Source: Pontederia crassipes
Lineage: Eukaryota; Streptophyta; Magnoliopsida; Commelinales; Pontederiaceae
DNA length: 64,000 bases
NCBI GenBank assembly: GCA_030549335.1
Contig: CM060194.1
Span: forward strand, 58,494,547 to 58,558,546
Direction of reading: 5' to 3'
The notes below the pieces were generated by a model. That model was not told the DNA's origin. It saw only the letters and a list, made by a program, of their open reading frames with translations, and did not search any database. Made by a program: the position numbers and the translations under genes. Shown here piece after piece: positions 59,981 through 64,000 of the stretch. Numbering within the stretch: position 1 is the stretch's first letter; the number at the start of each line of letters is the position of its first letter.

Positions 59981-60255
59981 GTCCTATTTTTCTTCTTGAG
60001 CTTTTGCGTTATGCTTGTTTTCCTTTAGATACAGTCGACCTACTCCACAAATCATATACAATAAATGAACACGATTATTTCAAAACAAATGTCACTAACA
60101 ATAAGATTTCTCATTGAAAAGAAGATTCAACTAATACAATCTTCAAACAGACCACTAATACATTTCCAAAATACAACTTAATACAATCTGATTGTCTACA
60201 TAAGACTCATAACATACAAAAGGAGGACAATTGAACAACATACAATTTTCAAAAT

Positions 60256-60655
60256 TCAATAATATTTCGCTTTCACAGCTTCAACTTCAGTTTCCAATCT
60301 TCGAATATAACCACTTTGATCTTCTATATGGAATTCCAATAGTCGATTCCTTTCCTTCTCCTCCTCGAGCGCATGGTCAAGCTTCTCGATCCTCTGCAAA
60401 AGGCCGTTCATCATCATCCCACTTCTTTTATCAATGGGTGGATCCAGCCAATCAAAGTAGTCGCAACATTGAATCCTCTGAAAGTCTCACCTAATGAAAC
60501 TGCAAAAACCAAATAGAAATGGAAAAAAATTGGAAACTCACACCAAAATTTTGGCAGCCATAAAACATATGGCCAGGGTTACTTTCTATCCACGACATCC
60601 TAATGATTGCTTCTTCTCCGCAGCCGCACTTTCTTACCCCCTTCCATGAGGCCAT
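60256..60655 (-). CDS. GRF zinc-finger/coiled-coil protein, two exons, carried in the MULE
   Basis: Exon 1 is 60,542-60,655 (38 codons) and exon 2 is 60,256-60,477 (73 codons plus TGA). The intron has donor GTGAGT and acceptor TTTCAG and joins in frame, giving 111 residues without a stop. Residues 10-48 are a GRF-type zinc finger: C10-G-C12, 'SWIESNPGHMFYGC' (21-34), then 'FGRIQCCDYFDWLDPP' (37-52), with C10, C12, C34 and C42/43 as likely metal ligands. Residues ~60-108 are a Leu/Glu/Lys-rich coiled coil. This is the layout of At4g04775-like plant proteins. GRF fingers are known to bind nucleic acid. It sits where mudrB sits in MuDR, so a transposition helper role is possible but inferred; simple gene capture is the alternative. 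Confidence 0.8.
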
Positions 60656-60899
60656 TCTTCGAGGCAAAGATTATTAGGGATTTGGAACCCTAGCAGGCTG
60701 CTAGCTTAAAAACACCTTTGGAATCGAAACTAGGGGTCACCGACGAAGAGGAAACGACTGCAGGGAAAGATGACGACACAATCACCGAAGAAGTGGCCCC
60801 CGATTCGGTCACTTCAGCTGCCAACCACCTACAATGAAATCAAAATGACGAACGTGAAGGGCAGTTGGATCGCACGAATTAGTAACTCAGATCACGTGG

Positions 60900-61143
60900 A
60901 GGAGAGAGAAGTATGTGTTGTCACGTGGGATCATGCCATGTCGGACGGCTAATTACGTGGAGAAGAGAGGAGATAGCCACAGGATGCCACGTCGACCGAA
61001 AATCGGGAGACTGCCTATCTTAGGTAAAGAGGGCATTACGTGAAACAAGTCAAAAGTTGGAGGGCATCGTTGTTACAAAGTGAAGTTGGAGGGCATCGTT
61101 GAGCAAAGTCAAAAGTTGGATGACATTTGGTGTAATTTATTCC
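60900..61143 (-). repeat. Right TIR
   Basis: Inverted copy of 57,254-57,492, starting GGAATAAATTACACC on the minus strand. It carries CACGTG-type words near 60,895 and 60,926. It lies ~250 bp upstream of the GRF gene start, so it is the likely promoter. Confidence 0.88.
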
Positions 61144-61152
61144 CAAGAAATA

Positions 61153-63100
61153 TAACAAATTCAAATGCGTTATGAAGTTGAATAATACATTTAAAAATTT
61201 TAAAAAAAATATTAGACTTACCCAAGTAAAATTAACTTATTTAACATTATTAATTTGATTTGTTCTATAATTAATGAAACTTATGAGGAAACAAAAATTA
61301 ATGATAACTTATGTGTTATATTAGTTTATTAATTCATCAAGAAAATAATATAAGAAAATCTAGGAATAGAAATATAAAATTAAAAATAAATGAAAAAACT
61401 AAATTCTATTATAAATATAATTGCCAGTGGATATGTCCTTCGGAATTGCCTTGGTTTGATCTTGGAGATCTTTGCATAGGAGGGATTAGTCGCAGTACCA
61501 CAACTCAGTATAGGCTGAGCGGTTGGCTGAGTTTCGATTTACGACATTAAGATCCCAAGTCCGAAAGTAGGGTCACCTCGTGAGGTGCTCCCTTTGAATA
61601 CTTGGTTTGACAATAGTTTCTAATGTTCGAGGTTTGAAATTTCAAACGTCAGTCAACTTTGACTAAGAGTAATTTTATTCTTCAGTCATAATATATGAGC
61701 CGAGAGGTCAGGTCGTGGTTGGGTTACGTCAAAAGGGTGATTGACGGTCCGTACCAAGTAAGACTGAGAGGTAAATTTAGGGTACTATGGGGTTTCATAT
61801 TTCTTTATTTTCTGTTCATTTGTTTTTAGATTTTTAAACATTGATCTCCTCATCTGAGAGGATAATATTATTCCTTAGTCATAGCATACAGACTGAAAGG
61901 TCGGGTTATAGCTTAGTTATGCTAAAAGGAAGATTAATAGTCAGTACCAAATAAGGTCGAAAGGAGAACTTAAGGCATTATCAGATTTTGTTCTTACTTT
62001 ATTTTCATTCAGTCCTAGTCATTCATTTCTAAGAGGAACAATCAATGCGACTGAGAACCAATACAAGCTGAGATTAACTATTGTTGCATTGAGTATGTCA
62101 CAATAAAATTTGTAGCAATTACAGTAGTCGTATTAAGTAGTAAAGTAAAAAGTAGACTGTTGAATCTATGAGGAACTAGGTAAATCTATTCTATCCCAGT
62201 AGTCTATTGGAGAAGTAATGTTTTAAATATTCTAAATAGTAAATAAATGTGTACAAATTAAATAATAAAAAATAAAATAAATGGCGCTGAGCCTTAGGAT
62301 ATATGAATGATTCATATAGAGGTAAACATGTATGATCCTTTGTATAGTTGAGTTATAACAATAAATAGTGGATTTGATTCTTATGACAAATTATTAGTAG
62401 CTCATGTATTGCCCCCTCTAATATAAGTAAATTAAACTATCTTAATTTCTAATAGAACTAACAACCGCAAACGATAAGTCAATTTTCAGATTTACAAAAG
62501 GTTAATAGACATTAATATGTATCTCCTATACTATTATTCACTCACAATATTAGACAAAATAATAGACTGCATGAAATTCGGTACAAATGTCGAGTTATCA
62601 AACATGCATTATGTCAGCTTCAACTTAAAAGTAAAAGATCAATTATCATAAAAATAATATTTTTTCATCAAATTAATCAACCTTCATGTAGATTTGTAAT
62701 CTAATCTTAGAAAATAAATTAGCAATAAAAAGATAATGAACTCATCATGCATAATCAAAAGAAATTAAAAGTTTCATTAACTCAATTAATAACAATATTC
62801 ACATAGTTTTTCCTTCGAATAAAAAATAAAATTTCAGGCTTTGAAGTTCATCCTAAACAGATTGGCATTGTCACATGTTTCAGGCACTACATTTTTTATC
62901 TCCCATGGTCTCTATTTATATTCTCCAGGTGTCCAAAGGAATTTCGCAAAATTTCAATTTAATTGAGAGTCTTTATATAATAAAATAAAGAAAATTAGAT
63001 TAGACTTCAATTGGTCTTTAAAATCATCCAAAACTTTTTCAATTATAAATAAGTTCAATTGGAGTCTTTCCGTTATATTTAATTTTTAGTCTTGATAGTT
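61153..63100. other. AT-rich DNA with a degenerate tandem duplication
   Basis: Two ~125-bp units ~197 bp apart (61,678-61,815 and 61,872-61,995) share 'tattcttcagtcata', 'gagaggtcagg', 'agtaccaa(g/a)taag' and a 'tttattttc' end. No gene was recognised; the open frame at 61,311-61,550 has no known motif. Confidence 0.45.
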
Positions 63101-63106
63101 TTTTAA

Positions 63107-63495
63107 GGTTAACTCCTTAAATATCCCCTGAAATATAGCAATTTTTCGCATCTATTCATAATATATAAACTTACTATAGTGTCCCCTAAACCATGTCGCA
63201 ATTTTTACTTTAGTCCATCCGTCAGATTATATTAATTTTTTTATTATTTTATTTTTTTCAATTTATTAAATGATTAAACTGGCCTCATGTGACTTGAAAT
63301 AAGTGTCCACTTTTTTCTTCGTTGAGGGTAGTTTGGTCATTTAATAAATAAAAAAATTATAAAAAAGTTAATAGAATATGATCGATGTACTAAAGTAAAA
63401 ATCACGACATATTTTAGGGGGGCGTTATAGTAAGTTCATATATTAGGGGCAGTGAAAAATCACTATAGTTCAGAAGAGGCTTAAGGAATTAACTA
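63107..63495. mobile_element. Long-TIR MITE, probably MULE-type
   Basis: The element is almost entirely an inverted repeat: the left half ('ggttaactccttaa', 'aaacttactatagtg', 'atttttactttagtccatc') is mirrored by the right half ('gatgtactaaagtaaaaat', 'tatagtaagttcatata', 'ttaaggaattaacta'). Flanks gttttttaa and ttttttta-like agree at about 7 of 9. No coding capacity. Confidence 0.65.
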
Positions 63496-64000
63496 TTTTT
63501 TTTAGTTCTGAATTTGTTTTAACTTTGATTTGAGTTCAATTTTTTCAGTGAATTCATGACTCTTTTCTCTTAATTTTTCTACAATAAAACTTTAAATTTG
63601 GATAGATTTTTTATAAAATTGAAGTAATTAAGATGAAATGATGCACGCTATAAGAAAATAAATCGAAATAAGATTAAATGCATGGCTAATTTCATGTTGG
63701 ATTTTGTATGCATCAACCGTGTTTCAATTTACGGTGGAAGAGATACCCAATTCCGATGGTGGGGGCACTTAGGAAGGTTTCGCCATCTAGATACTTGACA
63801 CTTAAAACGGTAAAAAATCGTGAGAACATGATGGAGACATTTTAAGTGATGTTTTCAACCTTGCAAATTTCTTGAATCTATAAGCACGAGAGTGACTTGA
63901 CTTCAAGAGACGATTGTGACAAGAGCGAAATCATCTATGAGTGAAAATATTTACTATTATTTTTTGTGATTTTTAGGGTTTTAGAAATAGACTTCGTGAA
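63496..64000. other. End of window, nothing recognised
   Basis: AT-rich DNA with no gene-like frame or clear repeat. Confidence 0.4.

Larger units (their letters stand above)
57254..61143. mobile_element. MULE with deleted transposase and an intact GRF-finger gene
   Basis: TIRs of ~240 bp begin GG(A)ATAAATTACACCAAATG. The perfect 9-bp TSD caagaaata lies at 57,245-57,253 and 61,144-61,152. The left half holds a rightward mudrA-type transposase with the catalytic core deleted; the right half holds a leftward two-exon GRF zinc-finger gene. The two are convergent. Short 'agttggagggcat' repeats lie in both TIRs and again between the genes (59,790-59,975). It is a non-autonomous deletion derivative whose second gene still reads through. 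Confidence 0.92.

Noticed and set aside
61311-61550. 79-codon plus-strand frame
   Set aside because: Lys/Asn-rich start then unrelated tail, no known motif, and no supporting splice or promoter signal.

Overview
The window looks like nuclear DNA of a flowering plant, probably a eudicot. It is AT-rich and packed with nested LTR retrotransposons (Copia and an Athila/Tat-like non-autonomous family), CACTA, hAT and Mutator-like (MULE) elements, with very few host genes. Nothing bacterial, organellar or viral was recognised, and no tRNA or rRNA gene was seen. Boundaries below rest on terminal repeats, target-site duplications (TSDs) and comparison of repeated copies inside the window.

Region by region. 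(1) About 90-4,935 is copy A of a segmental duplication. It holds the only intact conventional gene, a 442-residue nepenthesin-type aspartic-protease homologue on the minus strand (3,138-4,466) whose catalytic motifs are altered. (2) 5,534-8,335 holds an hAT-like MITE, a Pack-MULE-like element (6,318-7,773) carrying a broken PUB17-type U-box E3 ligase fragment, and a degraded hAT-like relative. (3) 10,707-13,242 is a GC-rich MULE-like element with very long inverted arms and a perfect 9-bp TSD. (4) About 15,020-37,490 is copy B of the segmental duplication, inflated by insertions. These are a second hAT-like MITE; a minus-strand Copia element (16,320-31,860) that itself contains two CACTA elements and an inverted pair of Athila/Tat-like LTRs; and a solo LTR (33,577-36,678) that splits the second, decayed copy of the protease gene.

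(5) 37,515-38,560 and 51,300-52,190 are related CACTA-like remnants. (6) 39,291-47,919 is a complete non-autonomous LTR element with a perfect TSD, a tRNA-Asp-type primer site, a polypurine tract and a decayed gag-like region. (7) 52,200-53,650 is LTR-like sequence with a TATA box plus GA-rich simple sequence. (8) 53,651-56,313 is a second long-inverted-repeat element like the one in (3). (9) 57,254-61,143 is a MULE with ~240-bp terminal inverted repeats (TIRs) and a perfect 9-bp TSD. It encloses a deleted mudrA-type transposase and, convergent to it, an apparently intact two-exon gene for a 111-residue GRF zinc-finger/coiled-coil protein. (10) The remainder is AT-rich, with a degenerate tandem duplication and one more long-TIR MITE.

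The items most worth following are the two-gene MULE with an intact GRF-finger gene, the pseudo-protease kept in both duplicates, the U-box Pack-MULE, the two hairpin-forming MULE-like elements, and LTRs crowded with a TGATAAC/GATA motif.
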